This document shows, in pieces, positions 51,471-59,404 of a DNA stretch of 64,000 bases; the stretch's first letter is position 1; every line of letters starts with the position of its first letter. Source of the stretch: Paenimyroides baculatum (lineage in GTDB: Bacteria; Bacteroidota; Bacteroidia; Flavobacteriales; Flavobacteriaceae); contig NZ_VWSG01000006.1 of NCBI RefSeq assembly GCF_008629655.1, positions 62,001-126,000 of the forward strand. Reading direction: 5' to 3'. Position numbers and translations under genes: made by a program. The notes beneath the pieces were generated by a model that saw nothing but the letters and a program-made list of their open reading frames with translations, had not been told where the DNA came from and searched no databases.

Positions 51471-51722
51471 TTATAAAATAATCTCACCTTTAAAAGGATA
51501 TTTTTTTAATAATTTATCTATTAAATCATTATCATCAATTCTAAATATTTCTGTGTGGTCAGATATGATTTCTGCACCTTTCATTCTTTCTTCATATTTA
51601 TATGTTAGAACTCTATCATTAGGAATCGGTTTATTAGTTAGTTTTGGTGAATCTGTTTTAACTGTTCCGTTAACCCAACCATTGGGTGTTAAGTGCCACA
51701 TGCAATATTCAATACTAGCCAT
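51471..51722 (-). CDS. small hypothetical protein
   Basis: Start at ATG 51722 (MASIEYCMWHLTPNGWVNGT); an extended ORF to 51785 adds residues unlike a natural N-terminus. 83 residues with ERMKGAEIISDHTEIFRIDD and a C-terminal LLKKYPFKGEIIL. Not recognised. Isolated between the repeat-rich region and the third GC-rich element, on the - strand. Confidence 0.5.
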   Translation of the reverse strand: MASIEYCMWHLTPNGWVNGTVKTDSPKLTNKPIPNDRVLTYKYEERMKGAEIISDHTEIFRIDDNDLIDKLLKKYPFKGEIIL

Positions 51723-51797
51723 TTTTAATAGATTTAAAGAATAGTAAATATACTGATTATTGAACCTCATCATATTATAATACATTAATTTTTTTTA

Positions 51798-51843
51798 CCC
51801 TCGCTCACTTCCGTTGGTCGTTCGCTCGGTTGCCTTTCGGCAA
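51798..51843. repeat. GC-rich repeat, copy 3
   Basis: Begins CCCTCGCTCACTTCCGTTGG and ends CTCGGTTGCCTTTCGGCAA. Same orientation and ends as copy 1 with a longer, partly self-complementary middle. Confidence 0.65.
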
Positions 51844-51990
51844 TGTTAAGCAATTTAATTTTTGTAATTATTCAGAATAAATATAAATAGTTAAAAATAT
51901 TAATAAATTAAACATTGTAATTGTTTTTAATACGCAAATTTATAATATGTCAACAAAATAACTTTATTTATAAAAATAATTTAATAAATA

Positions 51991-52022
51991 TTTGGTAGGG
52001 TAAAATATTAGTTGTAATATTG
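51991..52022 (+). promoter_or_regulatory. host-type promoter
   Basis: TTTG at 51991-51994, 20-base spacer, TAATATTG at 52015-52022, near the Bacteroidota consensus. Would start transcription near 52028. Confidence 0.5.
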
Positions 52023-52027
52023 CAGAG

Positions 52028-52140
52028 AATTTAAAACAACATTATTTATGATTAAGATAAGCAAGTATATATACTAATGGGATAATTATATTCTATTATA
52101 ATGTAACAACCTTATCTGATTATTGATAAGGTTGTTTTTT
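52028..52140 (+). ncRNA. candidate short terminated RNA or leader of the accessory genes
   Basis: About 110 bases from a host-type promoter to a strong terminator, ending 29 bases before the first accessory gene. Contains a tiny ORF of eight residues (MIKISKYI and one more) and the palindrome AGTATATATACT. It could be a small RNA or a transcription-attenuating leader. Confidence 0.35.
52106..52140 (+). terminator. terminator upstream of accessory genes
   Basis: ACAACCTTATC / GATAAGGTTGT with an 8-base loop and a run of T. Confidence 0.85.
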
Positions 52141-52168
52141 TGTTTAATAATTAAATTAAAATAATGTA

Positions 52169-52561
52169 ATGAAAGAAATTAAAGAATTAGAATTAAAAGT
52201 ATTGGTTAATGCTGTTCAATTGGTATATCAGGATATTTCAATTATAGTCGGTGAAAAGAACGAGCCAATTTGTTATGTAAGTGATGGAGGTGATATTATA
52301 GTTGGGAATGGTAAATGTTTAAATGAATGTAATTGTACAATATATGAGATATTAGAGGAGGTTCAATATTCAAACTATTCCAAATATCTGCTTAATGTTA
52401 TAGTTCCTGACTTGATAAAAGCGTACGAAAGTATAATGAGTGAGTGTGATGATTTGGTTGAATTGTACGATGATATTAATTTAGATGGGGTTGAAGAAAC
52501 TTTAGGTGCTTACTATACTCTTCTAGCATTTGATAATAAAATAATCAAAAATGTTGCTTAA
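52169..52561 (+). CDS. accessory hypothetical protein, 130 residues
   Basis: Acidic, helical: KEIKELELKVLVNAVQLVYQ, a Cys-bearing loop GNGKCLNECNCTIYEILEEV and VELYDDINLDGVEETLGAYY. Not recognised. First of three rightward genes set against the leftward structural block; its stop overlaps the next start by one base, so they are co-expressed. Probably a lysogeny-expressed accessory (moron) gene. Confidence 0.55.
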   Translation: MKEIKELELKVLVNAVQLVYQDISIIVGEKNEPICYVSDGGDIIVGNGKCLNECNCTIYEILEEVQYSNYSKYLLNVIVPDLIKAYESIMSECDDLVELYDDINLDGVEETLGAYYTLLAFDNKIIKNVA

Positions 52562-52869
52562 TGGATATAGAACAAAAAGCAGATAAAATAAACAGAATAT
52601 TGATAAATAAATTTGGTAATATTCTTGAGTTTAAAAACATTCTTGAATTTAAAAATATTGAAACCTCATCACCATTAGTGTTGGTTTATATTATTTTAGA
52701 TAAAATAAAAGACTTTAAATATCTTGGTGTTACAGGTCATCAATTTGTTAAAACAGAAGATGATAATCATCTTTTAAATCGGTTGATGGAATGTAGAAAT
52801 TTAGATGATATTTGGCTGGCAACGGGTGGATATACTGAAGATAACTTTAAATTGATTGATGAATTATAA
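52561..52869 (+). CDS. accessory hypothetical protein, 102 residues
   Basis: Contains a tandem seven-residue repeat NILEFKNILEFKNI early on, probably a recent duplication (codons 21-34). The rest is mixed alpha/beta (PLVLVYIILDKIKDFKYLGV, DDIWLATGGYTEDNFKLIDE). Not recognised. One-base overlap with the upstream gene. Confidence 0.55.
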   Translation: MDIEQKADKINRILINKFGNILEFKNILEFKNIETSSPLVLVYIILDKIKDFKYLGVTGHQFVKTEDDNHLLNRLMECRNLDDIWLATGGYTEDNFKLIDEL

Positions 52870-52886
52870 ACAAATAAATTTTAAAA

Positions 52887-53219
52887 ATGAATAAAGTACT
52901 TTTAATTAACCACATTGGATTTAGTTCCAATTTATATGAAAAAAACGGATATTTTTACTTTAATAATCCTGCATCTAATAATGTTTTATATTTGTTTAAC
53001 CACTTAACAAATAGTATAGATATAACAAATTTAACTAGGTTCTTTGTATATAATGGTGTGCAAAAATTACAGAATAAAAAATCAAAAAGAATTTATAAAA
53101 TCCTACTTGAATCAGCAAATAGTTATTTAGGTGTTTATCAATCAGCCTTTATAACAGTGTATGTAATAGTTCATAAGCTTACTATTAATAGAAGTAGTAA
53201 TTTTATGCTTATACCGTAA
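52887..53219 (+). CDS. accessory hypothetical protein, 110 residues
   Basis: MNKVLLINHIGFSSNLYEKN, then ASNNVLYLFNHLTNSIDITN and a C-terminal hydrophobic stretch SAFITVYVIVHKLTI. Not recognised. Third gene of the accessory set, 17 bases after the second, closed by a bidirectional terminator that starts at its stop codon. Confidence 0.5.
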   Translation: MNKVLLINHIGFSSNLYEKNGYFYFNNPASNNVLYLFNHLTNSIDITNLTRFFVYNGVQKLQNKKSKRIYKILLESANSYLGVYQSAFITVYVIVHKLTINRSSNFMLIP

Positions 53220-53248
53220 AAACCTCATCTATTGTGATGAGGTTTTTT
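53218..53248. terminator. bidirectional terminator
   Basis: AAAAACCTCATC / GATGAGGTTTTT between the accessory genes (+) and the AbiC-like genes (-). Confidence 0.88.
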
Positions 53249-54182
53249 AATGATGATTCAACGCTATATAACTTAAAATTTCTTTAGTTTTTTCCTTATT
53301 TATTTGAAGTAAATTATCCATTGCAATTGATAATACTTCTTTATCTCCATCAGATAATAAATCAACTCGCAATTTATCTGTATATATAAATTTATAGAAT
53401 GATATGTATATTATAAAAGTATTTGTTTTTTCATTTAATATTAAAAATTTATCAAAAAACAGATTTATAAGCTCAATCTTTTTTTCTTTTTTCATTCCCA
53501 TACTTTCAACTTCTTTTAGAAATGTTATCAGTAGCTTTCTTAAAGTGACTGTTTCTAAAATCACTGTTTTTATAAATTTTTGTACTTCGTTCTCTAAATT
53601 AGGAATTTTTGAAGCTTCATTTTCCCCTAATTCTTTTTCTAAACATTCCAAAAAAACAGAAGATATTAATATTTCCAACTTTATATTTCCAAGACTATTT
53701 TTTCTATATCTATCTAAAATGGAAATCCATGTTCTTCTAAACATCGTAACTTCTAATAACTTTATTTTATTAAAAAGTTCAGATTTATTTATAATAATTA
53801 ATTCAAGTAACTTATTATATTCATCAATCTTTCTATCAATTTTATCTTTCTTGTAAAATTTAGATTGCTTCTTATTAAACTTAAATTGTACCCAAAATGC
53901 AAGAAAAGTTAATATTACCCCTGTAGTACCAATGAAAGGTGCTGTTAACCCACCAAGTGCATCACCAACCTCATTTTTATCTGACAAATCAAAATTGAAC
54001 TTACTAAAATAATTATTCGATATAAGGCGAATAAAGAAAATTATTGAACCAATTAGAAATATCAAACCAAAAAATATACTACCAGCGATGCCAATTTTAT
54101 TATATATCTTTTGAAATTTTTCACCAATAAACTTATCAAGTTTTGTTTTGTACTTCTTTTGTTTTAACTCTTTATTTTTCAT
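53247..54182 (-). CDS. membrane protein resembling putative phage abortive infection family (putAbiC-like), copy 2
   Basis: 311 residues: cytosolic basic start, TM1 about 30-52 (IAGSIFFGLIFLIGSIIFFI), TM2 about 75-98 in GDALGGLTAPFIGTTGVILT, LAFWVQ, then a long cytosolic helical domain beginning KFNKKQSKFYKKDKIDRKID. The GDxxGGxxxP plus FLAFxxQ arrangement recalls the putAbiC family of abortive infection proteins. Paralogue of the neighbouring gene, 25 bases downstream of it. Superinfection exclusion is the most plausible role, by inference. Confidence 0.55.
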   Translation of the reverse strand: MKNKELKQKKYKTKLDKFIGEKFQKIYNKIGIAGSIFFGLIFLIGSIIFFIRLISNNYFSKFNFDLSDKNEVGDALGGLTAPFIGTTGVILTFLAFWVQFKFNKKQSKFYKKDKIDRKIDEYNKLLELIIINKSELFNKIKLLEVTMFRRTWISILDRYRKNSLGNIKLEILISSVFLECLEKELGENEASKIPNLENEVQKFIKTVILETVTLRKLLITFLKEVESMGMKKEKKIELINLFFDKFLILNEKTNTFIIYISFYKFIYTDKLRVDLLSDGDKEVLSIAMDNLLQINKEKTKEILSYIALNHH

Positions 54183-54207
54183 ATAGTGATTAATAGTTTA
54201 TGATTGA

Positions 54208-55056
54208 TTAAATCAAGTAAGATTCTCTTTGTTTAAAAACTTTTTCGAGAAAAGATTTTATGACCTCCATGTCTTTTGCTTTGCTAAAATGTTCAACAAT
54301 TACTCTCGAAATTAAAGCTTCTAAACCTTCTGTTTTTTTTAATTTAATTGAATATAATAATGTTATAAAAAAGAAATTCTCATCATAATTGTGATAAAGC
54401 AATTGAAATTTTTTCATAAATAAATACATCAATTTAACTTTTTCTTTATCATCAATATTTAGTAATGATAGTTCATAATTAAAAGCTTCTAGTAAGTATG
54501 CAAATTTAAAATAAGTAACTATGATGGTTTCAATTTGCTTATTGTATTGCATAATTAAATCACCAGCACTTTTAAAATCTTTTGTAATATCTAAATTTTG
54601 TTTGCATGTTGATACATATTCTTTAATTATAATCTCTGTAAAGAAACTCCCTTCTAATTGCTTAGTTTTTGCAAATTTTGATAATAGAGTGGTAGTTGAA
54701 AATGATAGCAGATAATTGTAATTAAAATCTTTATAATTATCATTGGTTATTACAGAATCTAGCACTTTATTATATTCATCAACCTTTCTATCTATCTTAT
54801 CATTTTTTAAAAATTTCGTCTGTTTTATATTGAAGTCATATTGTACATAGAATGCTAAAAAAGTTAATACAACAGCAATAATTGCAACAAATGGTGAAAT
54901 TAACGAATTTAAAGACCCAAAAATTTTTTCGTTATCTGTGAGGTCATTTTTGAAAATGTCATTTGTAATGAGATTATAATAAAGTGAGAATAGTAGTATA
55001 AAGAATAGAGATATGACTACAATAATTATAATGCTAATAAGTTTCTTATGTTTCAT
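54208..55056 (-). CDS. membrane protein resembling putative phage abortive infection family (putAbiC-like), copy 1
   Basis: 282 residues: TM1 about 5-28 (LISIIIIVVISLFFILLFSL), TM2 about 47-72 (FGSLNSLISPFVAIIAVVLT, FLAFYVQ), then FNIKQTKFLKNDKIDRKVDE and a helical cytosolic part of about 200 residues. Shares with its neighbour the segment FNxKQxKFxKxDKIDRKxDE at the same position but is otherwise diverged, so duplication is old. Lies between the terminase and tail operons, a place for moron genes; follows the terminase terminator. Confidence 0.55.
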   Translation of the reverse strand: MKHKKLISIIIIVVISLFFILLFSLYYNLITNDIFKNDLTDNEKIFGSLNSLISPFVAIIAVVLTFLAFYVQYDFNIKQTKFLKNDKIDRKVDEYNKVLDSVITNDNYKDFNYNYLLSFSTTTLLSKFAKTKQLEGSFFTEIIIKEYVSTCKQNLDITKDFKSAGDLIMQYNKQIETIIVTYFKFAYLLEAFNYELSLLNIDDKEKVKLMYLFMKKFQLLYHNYDENFFFITLLYSIKLKKTEGLEALISRVIVEHFSKAKDMEVIKSFLEKVFKQRESYLI

Positions 55057-55100
55057 AAATGTTTTAAAAATAAGAACAAATATAAAAATTATATAAACTA

Positions 55101-55133
55101 AAAAACATCAATCATTTTGATTGATGTTTTTTA
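55101..55133 (-). terminator. terminator after terminase large subunit gene
   Basis: AAAAACATCAATCA / TGATTGATGTTTTT with a 3-base loop; it abuts the TerL stop. Confidence 0.88.
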
Positions 55134-56471
55134 ATAAATATACCATTCACCCACATTATTTTGCAATTTGAAGTATAAACCATACACTAAAGCATCACAA
55201 TAATCTGGGCTGGCATTAATAGATGCCCTAATATCTTTCTTCGAGGTGATTTTAAATTTATCATCACCATCACTTATAATTCTTTGAATAGCATTAAACT
55301 CTTTCTTTATTTGTTCCTGTGTTGCCAAATCACAAATGATACTAATATCATCAACCAATTCTGCAAATTTATAGTAAAGTTGTGTTTTAATATTTTGATA
55401 GTTCTCACGGTTAATAGGCACAGCGTTGTTATGAATGCCCACCGAACCACGGATAAAATCGGTTACTACTGAACCAATGTTATCTTTATCACAAATTAAT
55501 TTATGATTAGGTAGATTGTATTTTTTTAATAACGCTTTCAAATCATTAACCGTTTGTTGCGTGTCTTGTTTAGATTTGGTTATAATATCAACCACCGTTA
55601 AATTTGACCAAACAATATAAACTGTTTTATCATCACCCATTCGGGCAATATCGGCTGATATGTGAGTAGGTTTAAATAAATCTTTATTTAAGGGTTTAAA
55701 TAGGTTATTTAATTGGCGTGGCTCTATTAATTGTTGATTAGATTGTCCGACCCATTTACCTAGATAAAGCCTTGACCGTTGAGGTTCTTTTAAATTCCTC
55801 ATTCGTTTTTTATATGCTTCTGACAAATGGGGGTTTTCTTCTAACGTTGAATGAATAACAGCCATGTAATCGGGTAGTTCACCTTTTACATAGGGTTGCC
55901 AAAAGTAGCTATATAACCAGCTGTTTATATCAGGATTCGTGATTGCGATTGATTTAAAAACATAATCAATATTAGCCATTGAAGGTGGAATAAAACGAAT
56001 ACGAGTGTTCATAATTTCGTAAAAAAAGTATTCGATTTGATTTGTTTCGTCATATATGACTGCACTCACTTGTAAAGACCCTAATCGGGCTAATTGGTTA
56101 TTTCTATCACTCGGCAATACAGCACCATTGATAAGTATTATTTCACTACCGTTTTCAAATTTTAGTGTTGATGTTCCTCGGTCAAATTTATATACTGATG
56201 CTGGTATATTTTGTAATTCCATCACTTCATCGAGCGATTTTATTACGGTGTTTAATGTATCGGTGATATTTTTTCTAACGATTGCCAATCTAAACCCCTC
56301 ATATTTTAGGCACATCTTTAATCCCCAAAATTGGGCAATGATTGATTTTGCAGAGCCAGCTGAACCACTTAATAAAATCTCGCTGGTGGTTGAATCTTGC
56401 ATATAATTAAGTGCAAGTTTTTGTTTAGGGGTTATTAAAAATTGTTTCTTTTTCTCATCTTTTTTGGACAT
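55131..56471 (-). CDS. terL: terminase large subunit
   Basis: 446 residues. ATPase: Walker A SGSAGSAKSIIAQFWGLKM, adenine-side LITPKQKLALNYMQ, Walker B VSAVIYDETNQIEYFF. RNase H-like nuclease: HISADIARMGDDKTVYIVWS (first metal Asp), HKLICDKDNIGSVVTDFIRG (second) and ASPDYCDALVYGLYF near the C-terminus (third). It cuts and packages the genome into proheads. Starts 16 bases after the small subunit gene. Confidence 0.92.
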   Translation of the reverse strand: MSKKDEKKKQFLITPKQKLALNYMQDSTTSEILLSGSAGSAKSIIAQFWGLKMCLKYEGFRLAIVRKNITDTLNTVIKSLDEVMELQNIPASVYKFDRGTSTLKFENGSEIILINGAVLPSDRNNQLARLGSLQVSAVIYDETNQIEYFFYEIMNTRIRFIPPSMANIDYVFKSIAITNPDINSWLYSYFWQPYVKGELPDYMAVIHSTLEENPHLSEAYKKRMRNLKEPQRSRLYLGKWVGQSNQQLIEPRQLNNLFKPLNKDLFKPTHISADIARMGDDKTVYIVWSNLTVVDIITKSKQDTQQTVNDLKALLKKYNLPNHKLICDKDNIGSVVTDFIRGSVGIHNNAVPINRENYQNIKTQLYYKFAELVDDISIICDLATQEQIKKEFNAIQRIISDGDDKFKITSKKDIRASINASPDYCDALVYGLYFKLQNNVGEWYIY

Positions 56472-56486
56472 TTAAAAATGTTAATT

Positions 56487-57344
56487 TTATAAATCTTCAA
56501 AATCAAAATCTTCATTAGATTCAGTTAATTTTGGTGGTGATGGTGGCAATTGTTTATCCTCAACAACTTGTGCATCTATGTACAAATTTTCATTCCAAAC
56601 AATTTTTTCAATTGTGGTGGTTGTGTTTTTATGTGAAATATCTTGCCATTTGTCACGGTATTTGTTAGTAAACATAAATTTAGATGCGATTGCATTTATC
56701 TTGCCCGATGTCATGTACATCTCTAGTAATTGCTCGTACATCAAATCAATTTCGTACAATCGGTCACGAAGTAATTCGTTCTTTAAAAATTCCTTTTCTA
56801 AATCGGCTAATGATACACGAACACCATTTTTTTGTTTATAATGGATTAAAAATTGAAAATAATTTGACCTAGGTATCTCTTTTCTAAACACGACACAACT
56901 TGACGAATTCAAGTACGTGGCACTCTCTAGCCATTCAATCCATTCGTCACATAGACTATTTATAAATTCATCGGTAAATATGTTTTTCATTGTATTATCT
57001 TCATTTTCTTGAATTGGTTCAATTTCAATCGGCTCAATTTCATTATTGTTGCCATCATCTAAAAATTCGGTTACCATTTCACCATAAAATTTATATGCTG
57101 TTGTTAACCTTGATTGATATTTTTCTGATGATTGATACTTTTTAATTGAATTTTTATATCCTTCTGTTTCTCGATATTTCTTATTGTATTCAATAAAATA
57201 ATCTCGGTTTTTATCACGGTATTCTTGTCTATATTTAATACCGTTAGGGTTTTGAGATTCCCATTTTCGATTTCTCGCCTTTCCCTTTTCTGATTGATTG
57301 TATTCGTACTGCTTTTGTTTTCTTTCTTCAGGTGTTTGTGCCAT
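56487..57344 (-). CDS. putative terminase small subunit with basic repeat N-terminus
   Basis: 285 residues. The C-terminal half has the helical pattern of Bacteroidota TerS (FTDEFINSLCDEWIEWLESA, GKINAIASKFMFTNKYRDKW, QDISHKNTTTTIEKIVW), with an acidic end EDFDFEDL. The N-terminal 90 residues are very basic and repetitive around Tyr/Lys/Arg/Asn (KGKARNRKW, GIKYRQEYRDKNRDYFIEYN), like the DNA-contacting segments associated with phage homing nucleases. Directly upstream of terL. Confidence 0.65.
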   Translation of the reverse strand: MAQTPEERKQKQYEYNQSEKGKARNRKWESQNPNGIKYRQEYRDKNRDYFIEYNKKYRETEGYKNSIKKYQSSEKYQSRLTTAYKFYGEMVTEFLDDGNNNEIEPIEIEPIQENEDNTMKNIFTDEFINSLCDEWIEWLESATYLNSSSCVVFRKEIPRSNYFQFLIHYKQKNGVRVSLADLEKEFLKNELLRDRLYEIDLMYEQLLEMYMTSGKINAIASKFMFTNKYRDKWQDISHKNTTTTIEKIVWNENLYIDAQVVEDKQLPPSPPKLTESNEDFDFEDL

Positions 57345-57348
57345 ACTA

Positions 57349-57561
57349 TCAATTAAGAATTTTATTTAATGATGATATTGTTGCTATCATCATCTTTTTA
57401 GCAGATTTAAAATCAACCGATTCATCTAGTTCAATCGTATCATCAATCACGGTAACGTTTAATATATTGTACCTTAACCAGCATTTATATTTAAACAAAA
57501 ATTTATCATCAACCACAACCACCGAATATTTAATAAATGAATTGTGTTTAATTGCTATCAT
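57349..57561 (-). CDS. small phage protein, 70 residues
   Basis: MIAIKHNSFIKYSVVVVDDK, YNILNVTVIDDTIELDES, then a helix KSAKKMMIATISSLNKILN. Packed with a 3-base gap from the upstream gene and 4 bases before the TerS start, so it is a real member of the packaging operon. Not recognised. An opposite-strand ORF over it (57332-57568) is rejected. Confidence 0.55.
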   Translation of the reverse strand: MIAIKHNSFIKYSVVVVDDKFLFKYKCWLRYNILNVTVIDDTIELDESVDFKSAKKMMIATISSLNKILN

Positions 57562-57564
57562 GAT

Positions 57565-57903
57565 TTAATCAAATAAGGTTTTATATAATTTTAAAGCGAC
57601 CATTCTCGATTTAATTAAACTTATACAACTACCACAATTGGGTGTGATTGTTATTTTATTATTAAAAATCTCAAGATTCAGCCTTTTAAATTCGGGTATG
57701 TCTTCATTTTTTAAAATCTTTTCATTTAGATTTTCAATAAATTCTTTTTCTTCATCGTTTAATTCATACCCGATGTAAGTAGAATAAGGAAAATATTTTT
57801 TAAACTTTTCTCTTCTTAACTCTAAATTGTTGACTTGTTCGATTGATTCATTGTTAATTTCTTCATTAAATGAATCATTATTTATATCTTTTTTCTTTGC
57901 CAT
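57565..57903 (-). CDS. phage hypothetical protein, 112 residues
   Basis: Acidic N-terminus MAKKKDINNDSFNEEINNES, amphipathic helix DEEKEFIENLNEKILKNEDI and TPNCGSCISLIKSRMVALKL with a CxxC-like pair (CGSC). Not recognised; the CGSC may bind metal or form a disulfide, in the manner of small Bacteroidota phage proteins upstream of terS. Operon member. Confidence 0.55.
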   Translation of the reverse strand: MAKKKDINNDSFNEEINNESIEQVNNLELRREKFKKYFPYSTYIGYELNDEEKEFIENLNEKILKNEDIPEFKRLNLEIFNNKITITPNCGSCISLIKSRMVALKLYKTLFD

Positions 57904-57934
57904 TTGTATTTATATTATTTTTAAAAAAGGGTGG

Positions 57935-58249
57935 TTAATTGCCACCCTCATAATTTATTACTGTTATTGTTGTTATCTTTTTTAAGGAATAGTTTAATAC
58001 TACTATTAGTTGGCTATTATCTATTTTTAATTGTATTGAATCACATACATCAACTACTTTCTCTAAAATTTGATTGCTAAAAGAGTAAAGGTGTATATCT
58101 TCAATTAAATAGCCAATTTCATTGCCTTTATCATTTATTAAATAAGTGTATTCGGAATTTAAAAAGTTATCTAAATTTTGGCGATTCATTACAAACTCTA
58201 CCACTTCATCACACCATTCGTGTTTTTTACTAAAAATTAAACTCTGCAT
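57935..58249 (-). CDS. phage hypothetical protein, 104 residues
   Basis: MQSLIFSKKHEWCDEVVEFV, LIEDIHLYSFSNQILEKVVD and a C-terminal strand QLIVVLNYSLKKITTITVIN. Not recognised. Two-base gap after the GIY-YIG gene and 31 before the next, same operon. Confidence 0.55.
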   Translation of the reverse strand: MQSLIFSKKHEWCDEVVEFVMNRQNLDNFLNSEYTYLINDKGNEIGYLIEDIHLYSFSNQILEKVVDVCDSIQLKIDNSQLIVVLNYSLKKITTITVINYEGGN

Positions 58250-58251
58250 GA

Positions 58252-58806
58252 TTAGTTAAGATAATTTTTTAAAGCACCATGTAAATTGGCTAGTGATTTT
58301 AATTCGGCTGGTGTCATCAAATCTATGTACTTATAGCGTTTGTTCTGACCAATTTCGCCCGATGCTAATCGGTAATAGTAATTGTTAGATTTATCTTTTA
58401 TCTCTTTTCTTAATTCTTTACCATTTGTAATTTCACCTGTTAGATAGTCAAATATAGGTGTGTATTCTGACCTACAATTTGTTCGGTCTTTAGGCAAATT
58501 ATTGCCAATGCCACCAGCTAGTATATTGGTTAGATTATAACCTTTATTTCTATAATCTTCGATTAAATACGATTCATAATCGTATGCCTGTTCAGGTGAA
58601 AAAAAGTAAGCGATTATATCAACTTTAATATTTTCTTTTCCAATTTCATTTTTAATGGCTAACCACCCTTTATTGCGAGAGTTACCACATAAATCTTTTG
58701 CTCTTTTTAATGAGCCACAGCCTACATAGAATGGTTGTTTTGTTAATGTGTTGCTGTGAGAATAGACCACATAAATTTTTAAATTGCTGTCATGATTAGT
58801 TAACAT
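58252..58806 (-). CDS. GIY-YIG family endonuclease
   Basis: 184 residues. IYVVYSHSNTLTKQPFYVGC is the GIY...YVG strand pair, GSLKRAKDLCGN supplies the Arg/His region, YDYESYLIEDYRNKGYNLTN gives the catalytic Glu and the closing Asn. A C-terminal DNA-binding segment follows (DYLTGEITNGKELRKEIKDK). Free-standing GIY-YIG nucleases near terminase genes are common in phages as homing endonucleases or packaging aids. First gene of the terminase operon, preceded by the promoter-like motif. Confidence 0.8.
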   Translation of the reverse strand: MLTNHDSNLKIYVVYSHSNTLTKQPFYVGCGSLKRAKDLCGNSRNKGWLAIKNEIGKENIKVDIIAYFFSPEQAYDYESYLIEDYRNKGYNLTNILAGGIGNNLPKDRTNCRSEYTPIFDYLTGEITNGKELRKEIKDKSNNYYYRLASGEIGQNKRYKYIDLMTPAELKSLANLHGALKNYLN

Positions 58807-58822
58807 TTTGATTAATTTATTT

Positions 58823-58840
58823 TTATATCATATATATTAA
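58823..58840 (-). promoter_or_regulatory. phage promoter-like motif, copy 5
   Basis: On -, TTAATATATATGATATAA, 16 bases before the GIY-YIG ATG. Confidence 0.6.
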
Positions 58841-58900
58841 TATTTTAATCGGCTCTTGCAAAAACATGGATTTTTTATACAAATAGTTGAACAAAATGAG

Positions 58901-58937
58901 AAACCTCGCTATTACTTTGATAGCGAGGTTTTTTTAT
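58901..58937. terminator. terminator upstream of terminase operon
   Basis: AAACCTCGCTAT / ATAGCGAGGTTT with a 7-base loop and T run on +. No + strand gene is seen ending here. Confidence 0.8.
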
Positions 58938-59058
58938 AAAATAAATTAATAATTATGAAAGCTAATCACTTCTTTCATCTTCTATATATTATATAGGAAA
59001 AACGAAAAAAGTTGTAAGAATTTGAAAAGTTTTTTAACCAAATTTTTAAAGCTAATTT

Positions 59059-59088
59059 TTTGTAGAATATAATTTTTTTGTACTTTTG
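59059..59088 (+). promoter_or_regulatory. host-type promoter of structured leader/sORF unit
   Basis: TTTG 59059-59062, 18-base spacer, TACTTTTG 59081-59088: a good match to the Bacteroidota primary promoter, within otherwise phage-motif DNA. Confidence 0.6.
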
Positions 59089-59094
59089 TAGAGT

Positions 59095-59213
59095 TGATAT
59101 TATCATTATATCTACACTAGATTAAAGCTTGTTGTTTTAATCGTTATCGCAGTAAGAATTTTCTTACTGTGAAGTTGATAGCCTGCTATCAAGGTTAACC
59201 TAAAGTTTCAATT
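59095..59213 (+). ncRNA. structured 5' leader with three hairpins
   Basis: Downstream of the promoter at 59059-59088: GATTAAA/TTTAATC (about 59120-59142), CAGTAAGAA TT TTCTTACTG (59150-59169) and TTGATAGC CT GCTATCAA (59175-59192). All are perfect stems in a row before a 58-codon ORF. It may be a regulatory leader or an independent RNA. Confidence 0.45.
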
Positions 59214-59390
59214 ATGCTTGTAGCAATTTTAATTTTAGCAATTCTGAACTCTAAAATACCTAATTCTCACATATTTATAGGGAAGGGTAAAGTCCAAAGA
59301 GTTTATTTAAAGATTAATGGGCGTGGAAGAAAGGGTAAAACTCTAATATGTTATTATCCTGATTTGAATATTATGAACCTATGTGTCTGA
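59214..59390 (+). CDS. small basic protein, 58 residues
   Basis: MLVAILILAILNSKIPNSHI followed by a basic segment (FIGKGKVQRVYLKINGRGRK) and GKTLICYYPDLNIMNLCV. A hydrophobic start and Arg/Lys/Gly-rich centre; not recognised. It sits between a structured leader and a terminator, forming a stand-alone transcription unit opposed to the phage operons, as expected for lysogenic expression. Could be part of a toxin-antitoxin or immunity unit; that is speculation. Confidence 0.45.
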   Translation: MLVAILILAILNSKIPNSHIFIGKGKVQRVYLKINGRGRKGKTLICYYPDLNIMNLCV

Positions 59391-59404
59391 CGAATCAAAA
59401 ATAT

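Noticed and set aside
57332..57568. 78-codon + strand ORF over the small genes upstream of terS
   Set aside because: It overlaps a well-packed - strand operon in full and has a low-complexity Ile/Ser/Thr composition typical of an antisense shadow.
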